Made by a program: the position numbers and the translations under genes. 53,136 nucleotides of DNA from Rhodopseudomonas_A sp036404135 (GTDB taxonomy: Bacteria; Pseudomonadota; Alphaproteobacteria; Rhizobiales; Xanthobacteraceae), in the NCBI RefSeq assembly GCF_036404135.1, contig NZ_DASWPE010000097.1:1-53136 (forward strand), given 5' to 3'. The notes beneath the pieces are model-generated. The model was not told the origin of the DNA. It saw only the letters and a list, made by a program, of their open reading frames with translations, and did no database searches. This document shows, one piece after another, positions 25,730 to 34,334 of this stretch; position 1 is the stretch's first letter; the number at the start of each line of letters is the position of its first letter.

Positions 25730-27322
25730 TCAATGCCTAAAATGCCGCACGCCGGTGAACACCATGGCGATGCCGGCGTCATCGGCGGCCTTGATCACCT
25801 CGTCATCGCGCACCGAACCGCCGGGCTGGATCACCGCGGTGGCGCCGGCTTCGATGCAGGCCAGCATGCCGTCGGCGAACGGGAAGAACGCATCGGAGGC
25901 CACCACCGAGCCCTTGGTCTTAGGCTCAGCGAGCTTCAACTCGGCCGCGGCGTCCTGCGCCTTGCGCGCCGCGATCCGCGCCGAGTCGACGCGGCTCATC
26001 TGGCCGGCGCCGATGCCGACGGTGGCGAGGTCTTTTGCGTAAACGATGGTGTTGGACTTGACGTGTTTGGCGACGCGGAAGGCGAATTTCAGATCGCGCA
26101 GCTCGGCCTCGGTCGGTTGCCGCTTGGTCACCGCCTTCAGCGCCATGTCCTCGACCACCGCGTTGTCGCGGCTCTGCACCAACAGACCGCCGGCCACCGT
26201 CTTGTAGGTGAGCCCCGACGCGCGGGGATCAGGCAAGCTGCCTGCCAGCAACAGCCGCAGATTCTTCTTTGCCGCGACGATCGCGATCGCCTCATCGGTG
26301 GCGTCCGGCGCGATGATCACTTCGGTGAAGATCTCGGTGATGGCGCGCGCCGCTTCGGCGTCGAGCGTGCGGTTCAGCGCCACGATGCCGCCGAACGCCG
26401 AAGTGGAATCGCAGGCCAGCGCCGAGCGATAGGCGGCCAGCAGGCTCGACCCCTCCGCGACGCCGCAGGGATTGGCGTGCTTGACGATGACGCAGGCCGC
26501 GGTGCGGCCGGCATCGAATTCGCCGATGCACTCATAGGCGGCGTCGGTGTCGTTGATGTTGTTGTAGGACAGTTCCTTGCCCTGCACCTGCCGCGCGGTG
26601 GCGACGCCGGGGCGCTTTTCCGGCGTGGCATAGAACGCCGCCTTCTGGTGCGGGTTCTCGCCGTAACGCAGCGACTGGATCAGTTTGCCGCCGACGGCGC
26701 GGAAATCCGGCGCGTCGGTTTTCAGCTGCAAGGCGAACCAGTTGGAGATCGCCGCGTCATAGGCCGCGGTGCGCGCATAGGCCTTGGCGGCCAGCTTCTT
26801 GCGGAGCGTCAGCGTGGTGGCGCCGTTGTTGGCGGCGAGTTCGTCGAGCACCGCAGAATAGTCGGCGGCTTCCACCACCACCGCGACGTCGTCGTGGTTC
26901 TTCGCCGCAGCGCGGATCATCGCCGGGCCGCCGATGTCGATGTTCTCGATGCAGTCCTCATAGCCGGCGCCTTTGTCGACGGTGGCCTCGAACGGATAGA
27001 GGTTGACCACCAACAGGTCGATCGGCGCGATGTCGTGGTCGGCCATCGCCTTGACGTGCTCGGCATTGCGGCGGATCGCCAGCAACCCGCCGTGCACTTT
27101 CGGGTGCAGCGTCTTGACCCGGCCGTCCATCATTTCCGGAAAGCCGGTGAGGTCGGAGACGTCCTTGACCGCCAGGCCGGCGGCGGCGATCGCCTTGGCG
27201 GTGCCGCCGGTGGAGATCAGTTCGACGCCGTGGCCGGCCAGCGCGCGGGCGAAGTCGATCAGGCCCACTTTATCGGAAACGGACAAAAGAGCGCGGGTCA
27301 CGCGGCGCGGATGGTCGGTCAT
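25730..27322 (-). CDS. purH: Bifunctional AICAR formyltransferase / IMP cyclohydrolase
   Basis: Catalyses the last two steps of purine synthesis. The 530-residue protein begins RRVTRALLSVSDKVGLIDFA, with the MGS-like cyclohydrolase domain (STGGTAKAIAAAGL, GFPEMMDGRVKTLHPKVHGG). The transformylase domain contains KELSYNNINDTDAAYECI, VKHANPCGVAEG and the terminal DAFFPFADG and AVIQPGGSVRDDEVI. The frame opens at 27403, but the ATG at 27322 (MTDHPRR) gives the family start and length. Confidence 0.97.
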   Translation of the reverse strand: MTDHPRRVTRALLSVSDKVGLIDFARALAGHGVELISTGGTAKAIAAAGLAVKDVSDLTGFPEMMDGRVKTLHPKVHGGLLAIRRNAEHVKAMADHDIAPIDLLVVNLYPFEATVDKGAGYEDCIENIDIGGPAMIRAAAKNHDDVAVVVEAADYSAVLDELAANNGATTLTLRKKLAAKAYARTAAYDAAISNWFALQLKTDAPDFRAVGGKLIQSLRYGENPHQKAAFYATPEKRPGVATARQVQGKELSYNNINDTDAAYECIGEFDAGRTAACVIVKHANPCGVAEGSSLLAAYRSALACDSTSAFGGIVALNRTLDAEAARAITEIFTEVIIAPDATDEAIAIVAAKKNLRLLLAGSLPDPRASGLTYKTVAGGLLVQSRDNAVVEDMALKAVTKRQPTEAELRDLKFAFRVAKHVKSNTIVYAKDLATVGIGAGQMSRVDSARIAARKAQDAAAELKLAEPKTKGSVVASDAFFPFADGMLACIEAGATAVIQPGGSVRDDEVIKAADDAGIAMVFTGVRHFRH

Positions 27323-27693
27323 GAGGGGTATCCCGATAATGGAGTGGTCAGAGGCTGCCGGCCGGTCGCGGCGGGCGCCAAATTCAAGCGCGCGCCGTAG
27401 CACGGTTTACCGGGCGGCGAAACCTCGGATCGCCGCCGGAGCGCCGAGCGGGTTCGACGACAGACGAGCCCGCCAGCATCGGCGCTGCGGCCGAATACCC
27501 CCACCCCAACCCTCCCCCGCAAGCGGGAGAGGGAGTGTTGCTGCCGTTGCGGCGACGCGTTGCCCGACAAGGAATGCCGTCGAGCCAACTCGCCCGCTGG
27601 GTTTATGACCGCCTTCGCAAACTGCACTGCGCGCCCCCTCTCCCACTTGCGGGGGAGGGTTGGGGTAGGGGCTCGTGGCCTATCGGGATGAAT
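27323..27693. other. Intergenic stretch carrying a paired repeat
   Basis: About 370 bases between purH and the heparinase-family gene. It contains the repeat pair at 27498-27671 and no convincing gene. Confidence 0.55.
27498..27671. repeat. Paired palindromic element, outward cores
   Basis: Left arm CCCCCACCCCAACCCTC followed by a hairpin ending GCGGGAGAGGG (27498-27533), and right arm CCCTCTCCC followed by GCGGGGGAGGGTTGGGGTAG (27636-27671), are inverted. The G-rich cores lie outside and the hairpins inside, opposite to the other pairs. The spacer is about 100 bases. Confidence 0.75.
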
Positions 27694-29493
27694 CTACAGC
27701 GGCAATTCCGGCTGGCTGCGGGCGCTGCGCCGCGCCGCGGTGGCCGCCGGCGAACTCGGCGAGCGGACGAAGCTCCAGCGGATCGAGGCGGTGTGCCGGG
27801 CATCCTGCCGGATCACGATCTGCACGGTACGGCGCGGCCCGTCATTGCCGGCAAGAAACACGCTGTCCTCGAGTTCGACCTTGTCGTCCTGCGCCTCGAA
27901 GGTCCAGACCTCGCGGTTCGGCAGCACCAGCATGACGCCGCGGGCGTCGGTGAGCCGGCTGGCCTTGACCGCGGGGTGCAGATGAAACCGCAGCGCATAA
28001 CTGGTGTCGGTGCCCTTGATCCGCGCGCCCGGTGCCGGCGCCACGGTATCCTCGCCGTCGAGCCGCGCGCCATCCGCCGCCGCCATCAGCACCCGGCGAT
28101 GCGTCACCCCGAACCGCGACTGATAGCCGTCATGCGACATGTTCAGCATCACGCCCTCGGCGCCGACCTCGCGATAATGCTCGACCCGGACCGGGCCGGA
28201 GACGATCGGCGCGCCGTTGAGAAAGCGTTTCATCGACGAGCGCTCGACGAACTGGCACGACGAGGTTTCGCGGTAGGTCACTGTCGAATGCGCCGCGGTG
28301 CCGCGGGCGAAGCTGCGCCAGTTTTCCCGGCCGGTGGCGGGGATGCCGCAATTGACCACGACGCGGCAGCCGGCGACCGACATCTCGAACGACAGGCAGC
28401 CGGCGTGGGCCTCGTCGCTGACGCTCGGCGGCGGCGGCGGCCCGGTGTCGATGATCACCGTCATGGAGCCGGCGTCGAGCCGCTGGTAACCCGTATGCGG
28501 CATGCTCGCCATCGGACTGCCGTGGGTGTCGTCATAGGCCAGCAGCGTCGCCAGCAGATCCGACGGCGCGCTCGACATGCCGTTGAACAGCGCGAAACTG
28601 CCGTCGCCATGGCGAAAGAACCGCAGCATCGGCATCATCCGGTCGATCGCGTTGAGCAGCGCCGGCGGCGGCGCGATGTTGCGCGCGGCAAAGGTCTGGC
28701 GCAGCGGCAACAGGTCGATCATCAATTCGATCAGCGCGCCGGGATTGCGCGAGATGTGGCCGCCGTCGGCCAGAATCTGGCGCTGCAATTCGTCGGACAA
28801 TTTGCGCGAGGTGGTGCGGATATGGCGCGCCTGGTTGGCGAGGCACAGCGAGGCGTAGCACAACGCGATCAACACCTGCAGCCGCGGCACGCCGTCGGCG
28901 ATGTCGGGGGTGATGTAACGCAGGCTGCGGATTTCGCGGGTCAGCCCGCGCAGATAGCGGCGATAGAACCGGCCGTCGGTGTCGCCGAGCACCAAGGGCG
29001 CCTGCGACAACAGCGAGATCACCCGGCGCGCCAGCACGTCGGGACGCCGGCCGACCGGCCGGTTGTGCGACATGTTAGACATCCAGTCGTCGACCAGCGA
29101 GCGGGCATTGGCCCGGGTGATCGCGGTGTCGGCGGCGCGCAGATGGCGCAGCCAGCCGAAACCGAGCAGCGCCACCTCCCAGTCTTCCGAGGGCGGCGCG
29201 TATTCGAAGATCGAGCGACCCTGGCAGGTGACGATCTTGCCGGCGAACACGAAACGGCCGGCGTAGATCTCGGCGGCGCGGGTGGCGTCCGCGGTGCGCA
29301 GATCGTGCGGCGCGATGATCAGCTGGTCAGTGCGGCCCGGCCACAGCCGCGACAACGCTACCGACCCCGCGGAGACGCGCGCCATCATATTGCGCGCGAA
29401 GCGGCCCAGAATCAGCGTCGATAATCGTCTGCGATAGGCCACCGACACCGGCGCTAGTGCCCCGAATCCGAAGTTCGCTTCACGTTTCGGCAC
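27694..29493 (-). CDS. Heparinase II/III family protein
   Basis: A 599-residue protein of the heparinase II/III-like family. The N-terminal alpha-helical part includes FEYAPPSEDWEVALLGFGWLRHL and LQRQILADGGHISRNPGALIELMIDLL, which matches the alpha/alpha toroid with its DGGHxxxNP motif. The C-terminal beta-sandwich begins near CLSFEMSVAGCRVVVNCG and contains GTAAHSTVTYRETSSCQF. Members are polysaccharide lyases, but in Alphaproteobacteria the conserved copy next to purH and rsmB has no proven substrate. There is no signal peptide. The start is a GTG with GAGAGAGG directly before it; a downstream ATG cannot be excluded. Confidence 0.9.
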   Translation of the reverse strand: MPKREANFGFGALAPVSVAYRRRLSTLILGRFARNMMARVSAGSVALSRLWPGRTDQLIIAPHDLRTADATRAAEIYAGRFVFAGKIVTCQGRSIFEYAPPSEDWEVALLGFGWLRHLRAADTAITRANARSLVDDWMSNMSHNRPVGRRPDVLARRVISLLSQAPLVLGDTDGRFYRRYLRGLTREIRSLRYITPDIADGVPRLQVLIALCYASLCLANQARHIRTTSRKLSDELQRQILADGGHISRNPGALIELMIDLLPLRQTFAARNIAPPPALLNAIDRMMPMLRFFRHGDGSFALFNGMSSAPSDLLATLLAYDDTHGSPMASMPHTGYQRLDAGSMTVIIDTGPPPPPSVSDEAHAGCLSFEMSVAGCRVVVNCGIPATGRENWRSFARGTAAHSTVTYRETSSCQFVERSSMKRFLNGAPIVSGPVRVEHYREVGAEGVMLNMSHDGYQSRFGVTHRRVLMAAADGARLDGEDTVAPAPGARIKGTDTSYALRFHLHPAVKASRLTDARGVMLVLPNREVWTFEAQDDKVELEDSVFLAGNDGPRRTVQIVIRQDARHTASIRWSFVRSPSSPAATAARRSARSQPELPL

Positions 29494-29717
29494 CCTCTCT
29501 CACGACATTGGATTGAATGGTCGCCTGGTGCCGGACCTGATCGGCCTGGCAAGCTCAAGCGGCGGGACGTGCGCAAAGACCAAAGGACGTTGTGAACCAG
29601 AACGAACCAGAGTTAACGAAAATTCTCTGCAAATCTTTTAATCCGGAAACCGGCGGACACACCATCCTGGCGCTGCGGCACGGGGCGACACTCCCGGAGC
29701 CCTGGAAAATCGAGGTT

Positions 29718-31070
29718 CTATAAAGGCTTGACCAGGCGTGCGGCATAGAACCCGTCGAGCCCGCCGAGCCTGGCATCGGGGTGCGGCAACTGGCACGGCA
29801 GGGTGCGCAGCGCACCATCGGAGGTGACGAGCTCGGCCAGCCCGGCCACTTCGCTGGCGTCCACCGGCGACCGCCGCATCCCGGAATTGCCCGCCAGCAG
29901 TGCGGCGATGGCGTTCTCGCCCTCCTCCGGCTCCAGCGAACAGGTGCAATAGACCAGGGTTCCGCCGGGCTTCAGCAGCGTCACCGCCTTTTGCAGCAGC
30001 CGCTGCTGCTGCGCCGCCAGCGCGGCGATGTCGGTCTCTTGTTTCAGCCAAGCGACGTCGGGATGGCGGCGGATGGTGCCGGTCGACGAGCACGGCGCGT
30101 CCAGCAGCACGGCGTCGAAGCCCGCGCCGCCATGGCCCGGCCATTCGGCGGCATCCGCCACCGCGGTCTCGGCCGGCAGCCCCAGGCGGCCGAGGTTTTC
30201 CCGCAACCGCGCCACCCGGCTCTGCGAGCGGTCGAGCGCGGTGACCCAGGCGCCGGCGTTGCAAAGTTGCGCGGTCTTGCCGCCCGGCGCGGCGCACAGA
30301 TCGACCACGGATTTGCCGGTGAGATCGCCGAACAGCCGCGCCGGCAAGGCGGCGGCGGCATCCTGCACCCACCATTGGCCATCGTCGAAACCCGGCAGCA
30401 TTTTCACCGAGCCTTGCAGCAGCGTCCGCACCGTGCCGGTCGGCAGCACTTCGCCGTGCAGCCGGCTGGCCCAGCTCTCGGCATCGGCCTTCACGGTGAG
30501 GTCGAGCGAAGGTTCCTCGCCGATCGCGCGCGCAATCGCGCGCGCATTGTCGGCGCCGTAATGCGCGCTCCAGCGCGCCAACAGCCAGGGCGGCACGTCG
30601 AGCGACTGGCCCTGCACCTCATCGATCAAGGGATGGCCCTCGCGGGCGCAGCGCCGCAGCACGGCATTGACCAGGCCGGCATATTTCGCGGCACGGCGGT
30701 CCGATTGCACCAGCCGGACCGAGAGATCGACCGCGGCGTGATCCGGCACCTCCATCCACAGAATCTGCGCGGCGCCGATCAACAGCGCGCTCTGCGCCCG
30801 CGGCGCATCGGTCGGCAATCCGCGATCGAGCAGCCGCGACAGCACGTGGCCCAGCGTTCCGAGCCGGCGCAGGATGGTGGCGACCAGCCGGCGCATCAGC
30901 GCGCGGTCGCGATCCGACAGCGTCTTCAGCCCGGGATGGGCGGCGGCGCCTTCGAGCTGATCGTCGAGCGTGCGGTGCTTATGCAGCACGCCGTCCAGAA
31001 TGTCGGCGGCGATACGACGCGCTGCGAGACCGGGCACCTCGGCGGGGGGTGCGAATCGGGTTGACGACAT
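29718..31070 (-). CDS. rsmB: RsmB/NOP family 16S rRNA (cytosine-C5) methyltransferase
   Basis: A 450-residue S-adenosylmethionine enzyme. The N-terminal NusB-like RNA-binding domain (about 20-150: DRALMRRLVATILRRLGTLG, VDLSVRLVQSDRRAAKYAGL) is followed by the catalytic domain: VDLCAAPGGKTAQLCNAGAW (motif I), LLDAPCSSTGTIRRHPDVAW (motif IV, catalytic Cys in PCS) and VYCTCSLEPEEGE (motif VI, second Cys in TCS). The expected target is C967 of 16S rRNA. It is divergent from the SDHAF4-like gene. Confidence 0.94.
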   Translation of the reverse strand: MSSTRFAPPAEVPGLAARRIAADILDGVLHKHRTLDDQLEGAAAHPGLKTLSDRDRALMRRLVATILRRLGTLGHVLSRLLDRGLPTDAPRAQSALLIGAAQILWMEVPDHAAVDLSVRLVQSDRRAAKYAGLVNAVLRRCAREGHPLIDEVQGQSLDVPPWLLARWSAHYGADNARAIARAIGEEPSLDLTVKADAESWASRLHGEVLPTGTVRTLLQGSVKMLPGFDDGQWWVQDAAAALPARLFGDLTGKSVVDLCAAPGGKTAQLCNAGAWVTALDRSQSRVARLRENLGRLGLPAETAVADAAEWPGHGGAGFDAVLLDAPCSSTGTIRRHPDVAWLKQETDIAALAAQQQRLLQKAVTLLKPGGTLVYCTCSLEPEEGENAIAALLAGNSGMRRSPVDASEVAGLAELVTSDGALRTLPCQLPHPDARLGGLDGFYAARLVKPL

Positions 31071-31359
31071 GGGTTGAGAATATCACGTGAGAGTGGGATG
31101 CGGGACGACGGCATGCGCCATCGGCGGCTTGGCTTGATGCCACGCGAATATGCCAAATGTAAGAATTCCGCTTTGGTCCGATGGTCGACTTGTGCGGCAA
31201 AGCTGTGGCTGATTGAACGCGTTTGCGATCGCGCCGCGCCGAGCCTATGCATCGCTCGGCGATATCTGCGCCGGCTGCCGGCGATGGCCAAATTCTCGCG
31301 CGGCCGCTCGCTGCGGAACGATGTTGCCAAGCTGGTTTGGGAAGCTGGATGATCTGCCG

Positions 31360-31602
31360 ATGACCGACGAGTCCGAGAGCGCCCCCGCCGCCGCCGCCGC
31401 CGCCGCGACGCCGCCGCCGCGCAAGGAGCTGCCGCCGGCGGCACAACGCGCGCTCGCCGAAGCCGCGGCACGACGCGCGGTGGCCGACGCACAAGCCGCG
31501 GCCGAGGCCGCGGCGCGCGCCCACGAGGTCAACGGCCCGAAAGGACCGGAACCGACCCGCTATGGCGATTGGGAAACCAAGGGCATCGCCTCGGATTTTT
31601 GA
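31360..31602 (+). CDS. DUF1674 protein (succinate dehydrogenase assembly factor 4-like)
   Basis: An 80-residue protein with an Ala/Pro-rich N-terminus and the conserved C-terminal block GPKGPEPTRYGDWETKGIASDF. That block defines DUF1674, the bacterial relative of SDHAF4/Sdh8, which in eukaryotes protects flavinylated SdhA. The frame opens upstream, but the ATG at 31360 gives a sensible start. Low-complexity Ala runs explain its several overlapping open frames. Confidence 0.88.
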   Translation: MTDESESAPAAAAAAATPPPRKELPPAAQRALAEAAARRAVADAQAAAEAAARAHEVNGPKGPEPTRYGDWETKGIASDF

Positions 31603-31632
31603 GCGCGGCGGATCACAGCGGCGGTGAGGCGC

Positions 31633-31899
31633 TCAATAGTGGTAGCGGCATTGGGCGATTTCGATTTGCCGATCTTCCGCCTTGCCCCCCACCCGATAGA
31701 CCAGACGATGCTCCCCTGAGATTCGCCGGGACCACCAACCTTTGAGGGTGTGTTTGAATGGTTCAGGCTTCCCTATGCCTTTGAACGGGTCGCGCTTGAT
31801 ATCCCTGATAAGATCGTTGATTGCAGCCATCAGCTTTTGATCTGTGGCTTGCCAATGCAGGTAATCCCGCCAGGCATCCTCAGTCCAGACCAGCTTCAT
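31633..31899 (-). CDS. yoeB: YoeB-type mRNA interferase toxin
   Basis: An 88-residue toxin of the Txe/YoeB family, which cleaves mRNA at the ribosomal A site. Landmarks are MKLVWTEDAWRDYLHWQATD, DPFKGIGKPEPFKHTLKGWW, SRRISGEHRLVYRV and the C-terminal CRYHY with the catalytic His second from the end. The catalytic Glu (in GKPEPFK) and Arg (in GEHRLVYRV) are present, so it looks active. It starts 10 bases after the antitoxin stop. Confidence 0.95.
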   Translation of the reverse strand: MKLVWTEDAWRDYLHWQATDQKLMAAINDLIRDIKRDPFKGIGKPEPFKHTLKGWWSRRISGEHRLVYRVGGKAEDRQIEIAQCRYHY

Positions 31900-31909
31900 G
31901 GGTCGCGCA

Positions 31910-32170
31910 CTACTCGGTCGGCTCGATCAACTCGCGAGCGGTTAAACGACCGGCATCGGCCTCTTCGATCGATCGCAACAGTCGAACCGCGTTGGCCGGG
32001 CTTTTCAACAGATGCACCGTCTCCATCAGGCCATCGTAATCATCCTCTGCCATCATCACCACAGTTCTGGCGTTCTGGCGGGTGACGTGGAGTGGTGCCC
32101 GACTGTCGCAAACCTCGTCCATGTAACTGGCCAGGTTTTTCCGTAACTCGCTGTAGGAAATATGCGTCAT
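31910..32170 (-). CDS. yefM: YefM-type antitoxin
   Basis: An 86-residue antitoxin of the Phd/YefM family. It reads MTHISYSELRKNLASYMDEV, then APLHVTRQNARTVVMMAEDDYDGLMETVHLL, the usual DNA-binding and dimer fold, and an acidic toxin-binding tail. The frame is open to 32221, but the ATG at 32170 gives the family start. It precedes the toxin, and the pair should repress itself through the operator at 32187-32204. Confidence 0.94.
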   Translation of the reverse strand: MTHISYSELRKNLASYMDEVCDSRAPLHVTRQNARTVVMMAEDDYDGLMETVHLLKSPANAVRLLRSIEEADAGRLTARELIEPTE

Positions 32171-32186
32171 CGGAGCGCTCCATAGT

Positions 32187-32221
32187 CGTACAGATATTTG
32201 TACAAAAGTGATTTTTGTCAA
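32187..32221 (-). promoter_or_regulatory. yefM-yoeB promoter and operator
   Basis: On the minus strand a perfect -35 hexamer TTGACA (32221-32216) is followed by two TGTACA-like cores: TGTACA at 32199-32204 and TGTACG on the minus strand at 32187-32192. Their centres are 12 bases apart, the geometry known for E. coli YefM. Together they form the dyad GTACA-N6-TGTAC (32188-32203). The sites overlap the likely -10 region, so binding should block transcription. Confidence 0.7.
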
Positions 32222-32291
32222 GCTTCGGCTGACCCATCACGCAACATCGATTGCGGTTGCTTGAGCGCCCGAATCGATCTACCTTAGGAAT

Positions 32292-32879
32292 ATGTACCCA
32301 ATTTCCAGAACGAACCCGGTACGCATTACGCCGCGCTCGCCATGGCGCGGACGATTCTCTGCGGCGCTGCCCTGGGTGTTCGTGCTCGGCGTGGCGGCGG
32401 GGACGATGCTGCCGGCGCGGCACTGGATTCACTGGCCGTTTCCGAGCACGAGTTCGTCGCCCTCGCAGCGCGATCGCGACGACGAGGCGATCTGGCAGCG
32501 CGCCGGCAATCCGAGCGTGCGGCATCCGGTCGAGGTGCTCCGCACCATCGACGGCGACACTTTCGAGGCGCGGGTGCATCTGTGGCCCGGGCTCGACATG
32601 ACGACGCGGGTGCGGCTGCGCGGCATCGACGCGCCGGAGCTGAAGGCGCAATGCGCGCAGGAGCTGAAACAGGCGGAGGCCGCCGGCCAAGCGCTGCACC
32701 AGCTGCTCGGCGAGGGCGAAGTGACGATCTACAATATCGGCCCGGACAAATATCAGGGCCGCGTGGTGGCCGACGCCGCCACAAAACGCACGCCGAACGT
32801 CTCCGCGGCGCTGCTCGCCGGCGGTTACGCGCGAAGCTATGACGGCGGCCACCGCGAGGGCTGGTGCGCGGTGAGGTGA
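32292..32879 (+). CDS. Thermonuclease (SNase-like) domain protein, membrane-anchored or secreted
   Basis: A 195-residue protein with an N-terminal hydrophobic segment (about 24-40, SAALPWVFVLGVAAGTMLP) and a staphylococcal-nuclease-like domain. The domain shows RTIDGDTFEARV (Asp88), VRLRGIDAPELKAQC (Arg110, Asp113, Glu116) and DKYQGRVVADAATKR (second catalytic Arg), so the catalytic set looks complete. It is probably a periplasmic or exported nuclease. Convergent with argG, 13 bases between stops. Confidence 0.87.
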   Translation: MYPISRTNPVRITPRSPWRGRFSAALPWVFVLGVAAGTMLPARHWIHWPFPSTSSSPSQRDRDDEAIWQRAGNPSVRHPVEVLRTIDGDTFEARVHLWPGLDMTTRVRLRGIDAPELKAQCAQELKQAEAAGQALHQLLGEGEVTIYNIGPDKYQGRVVADAATKRTPNVSAALLAGGYARSYDGGHREGWCAVR

Positions 32880-32892
32880 GCGGCCGTGCGGC

Positions 32893-34230
32893 TCAGCCCT
32901 TGTCGCTGCCGAGCTTGGGGATATGCGAGCCTTCGCCGGCCGCCAGCAGGCCGGCCTTCGCGAAGATGTCCAGCTTGGCGCGGGTGTCGGCGATGTCGAG
33001 GTTGCGCATGGTCAATTGGCCGATGCGGTCCGCCGGGGTAAACGGCGCGTCCTCAACCTTCTCCATGCTCAGCCGCTCCGGCGCATAGGTCAGATTCGGG
33101 CTCTGCGTGTTCAGGATCGAGTAGTCGTTGCCGCGGCGCAGCTCCAGCGTCACCTCGCCGGTGATGGCGCGCGCCACCCAGCGCTGCGCGGTTTCGCGCA
33201 GCATCAAAGCCTGCGAATCGAACCAGCGGCCCTGATACAGCAGGCGGCCGAGCCGCATGCCGCTGATCCGATATTGCTCGATAGTGTCTTCGTTGTGGAT
33301 GCCGGTGACCAGACGCTCGTAAGCGATGTGCAGCAGCGCCATCGCCGGCGCTTCATAGATGCCGCGGCTTTTCGCCTCGATGACGCGGTTCTCGATCTGG
33401 TCGCTCATGCCGAGGCCATGGCGGCCGCCGATCGCGTTGGCCTCGAGGAACAGCGCGACCGGATCGGCGAAGCTCTTGCCGTTCAGCGCGACCGGCTGAC
33501 CGTCCTCGAATCGCACCGACACCTGCTCGGCCTTGACCGCGCAGTCGTCGCGCCAGAACGGCACGCCCATGATCGGGTTGACGATCTTGATGCCGGAATC
33601 GAGGTGCTCGAGATCCTTGGCCTCGTGGGTGGCGCCCAAGAGATTGCTGTCGGTCGAGTAGGCCTTTTCCGAACTCATCTTGTAGGCGAAGCCGGCGGCG
33701 GTCATGAACGCCGACATTTCGGCGCGGCCGCCGAGCTCGTCGATGAACTGCTGATCGAGCCAGGGCTTGTAGATGCGAAGCTCCGGATTGGTCAGCAGTC
33801 CGTAGCGATAGAACCGCTCGATGTCGTTGCCCTTGTAGGTCGAGCCGTCGCCCCAAATGTTGACGCCGTCCTCCTTCATCGCCGAGACCAGCATGGTGCC
33901 GGTGACGGCGCGGCCGAGCGGCGTGGTGTTGAAATAGGCGATGCCGCCGGTCGAGACGTGGAAGGCGCCGGACTGAATCGCGGCGATGCCTTCATGCACC
34001 AATTGCGCGCGGCAATCGACAAGGCGGGCCTTTTCGGCGCCGAACGCCATCGCCTTGCGAGGAATCTCGTCGTAATCGGCCTCGTCGGGCTGGCCGAGAT
34101 TCGCCGTATAGGCGAACACCCGGGCGCCTTTCTGCTTCATCCACAACAGCGCCGCTGAGGTATCGAGCCCGCCCGAGAAAGCAATGCCGACGTTTTCTCC
34201 TTTGGGCAGGCTCTTCAAGATCGTCGTCAT
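32893..34230 (-). CDS. argG: Argininosuccinate synthase (enteric-type)
   Basis: Joins citrulline and aspartate in arginine synthesis using ATP. The 445-residue protein begins MTTILKSLPKGENVGIAFSG and shows the ATP loop AFSGGLDTSAALLW, GDGSTYKGNDIERFYRYG and NPIMGVPFWRDDC. From memory it closely follows the 447-residue E. coli ArgG type, rather than the roughly 400-residue form found in many other bacteria. A perfect dyad lies about 42 bases before the start. Confidence 0.97.
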   Translation of the reverse strand: MTTILKSLPKGENVGIAFSGGLDTSAALLWMKQKGARVFAYTANLGQPDEADYDEIPRKAMAFGAEKARLVDCRAQLVHEGIAAIQSGAFHVSTGGIAYFNTTPLGRAVTGTMLVSAMKEDGVNIWGDGSTYKGNDIERFYRYGLLTNPELRIYKPWLDQQFIDELGGRAEMSAFMTAAGFAYKMSSEKAYSTDSNLLGATHEAKDLEHLDSGIKIVNPIMGVPFWRDDCAVKAEQVSVRFEDGQPVALNGKSFADPVALFLEANAIGGRHGLGMSDQIENRVIEAKSRGIYEAPAMALLHIAYERLVTGIHNEDTIEQYRISGMRLGRLLYQGRWFDSQALMLRETAQRWVARAITGEVTLELRRGNDYSILNTQSPNLTYAPERLSMEKVEDAPFTPADRIGQLTMRNLDIADTRAKLDIFAKAGLLAAGEGSHIPKLGSDKG

Positions 34231-34271
34231 GAAACTTCCAATCGGCTGAGTTCGTTTGCAAATTTGACTGC

Positions 34272-34289
34272 GCGAATATCAAAATTCGC
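34272..34289. promoter_or_regulatory. Dyad upstream of argG
   Basis: GCGAAT-ATCAAA-ATTCGC is a perfect 6-base inverted repeat in the 104-base gap before argG, in locally AT-rich sequence. It does not match the E. coli ARG box well. It could be an operator or chance. Confidence 0.3.
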
Positions 34290-34334
34290 AGCCATGGGCA
34301 CGCGTTTAATCCTGACGGGCGCCATGAATGTCGC

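Noticed and set aside
25616..27400. A plus-strand open frame opposite purH
   Set aside because: Antisense to a certain gene; low-complexity product.
27535..29424. A plus-strand open frame opposite the heparinase-family gene
   Set aside because: Starts within a repeat and lies antisense to a supported gene.
31074..31352. A 92-codon plus-strand frame between rsmB and the DUF1674 gene
   Set aside because: Basic, Cys/Arg-rich product with no conserved block, starting inside the divergent promoter region.
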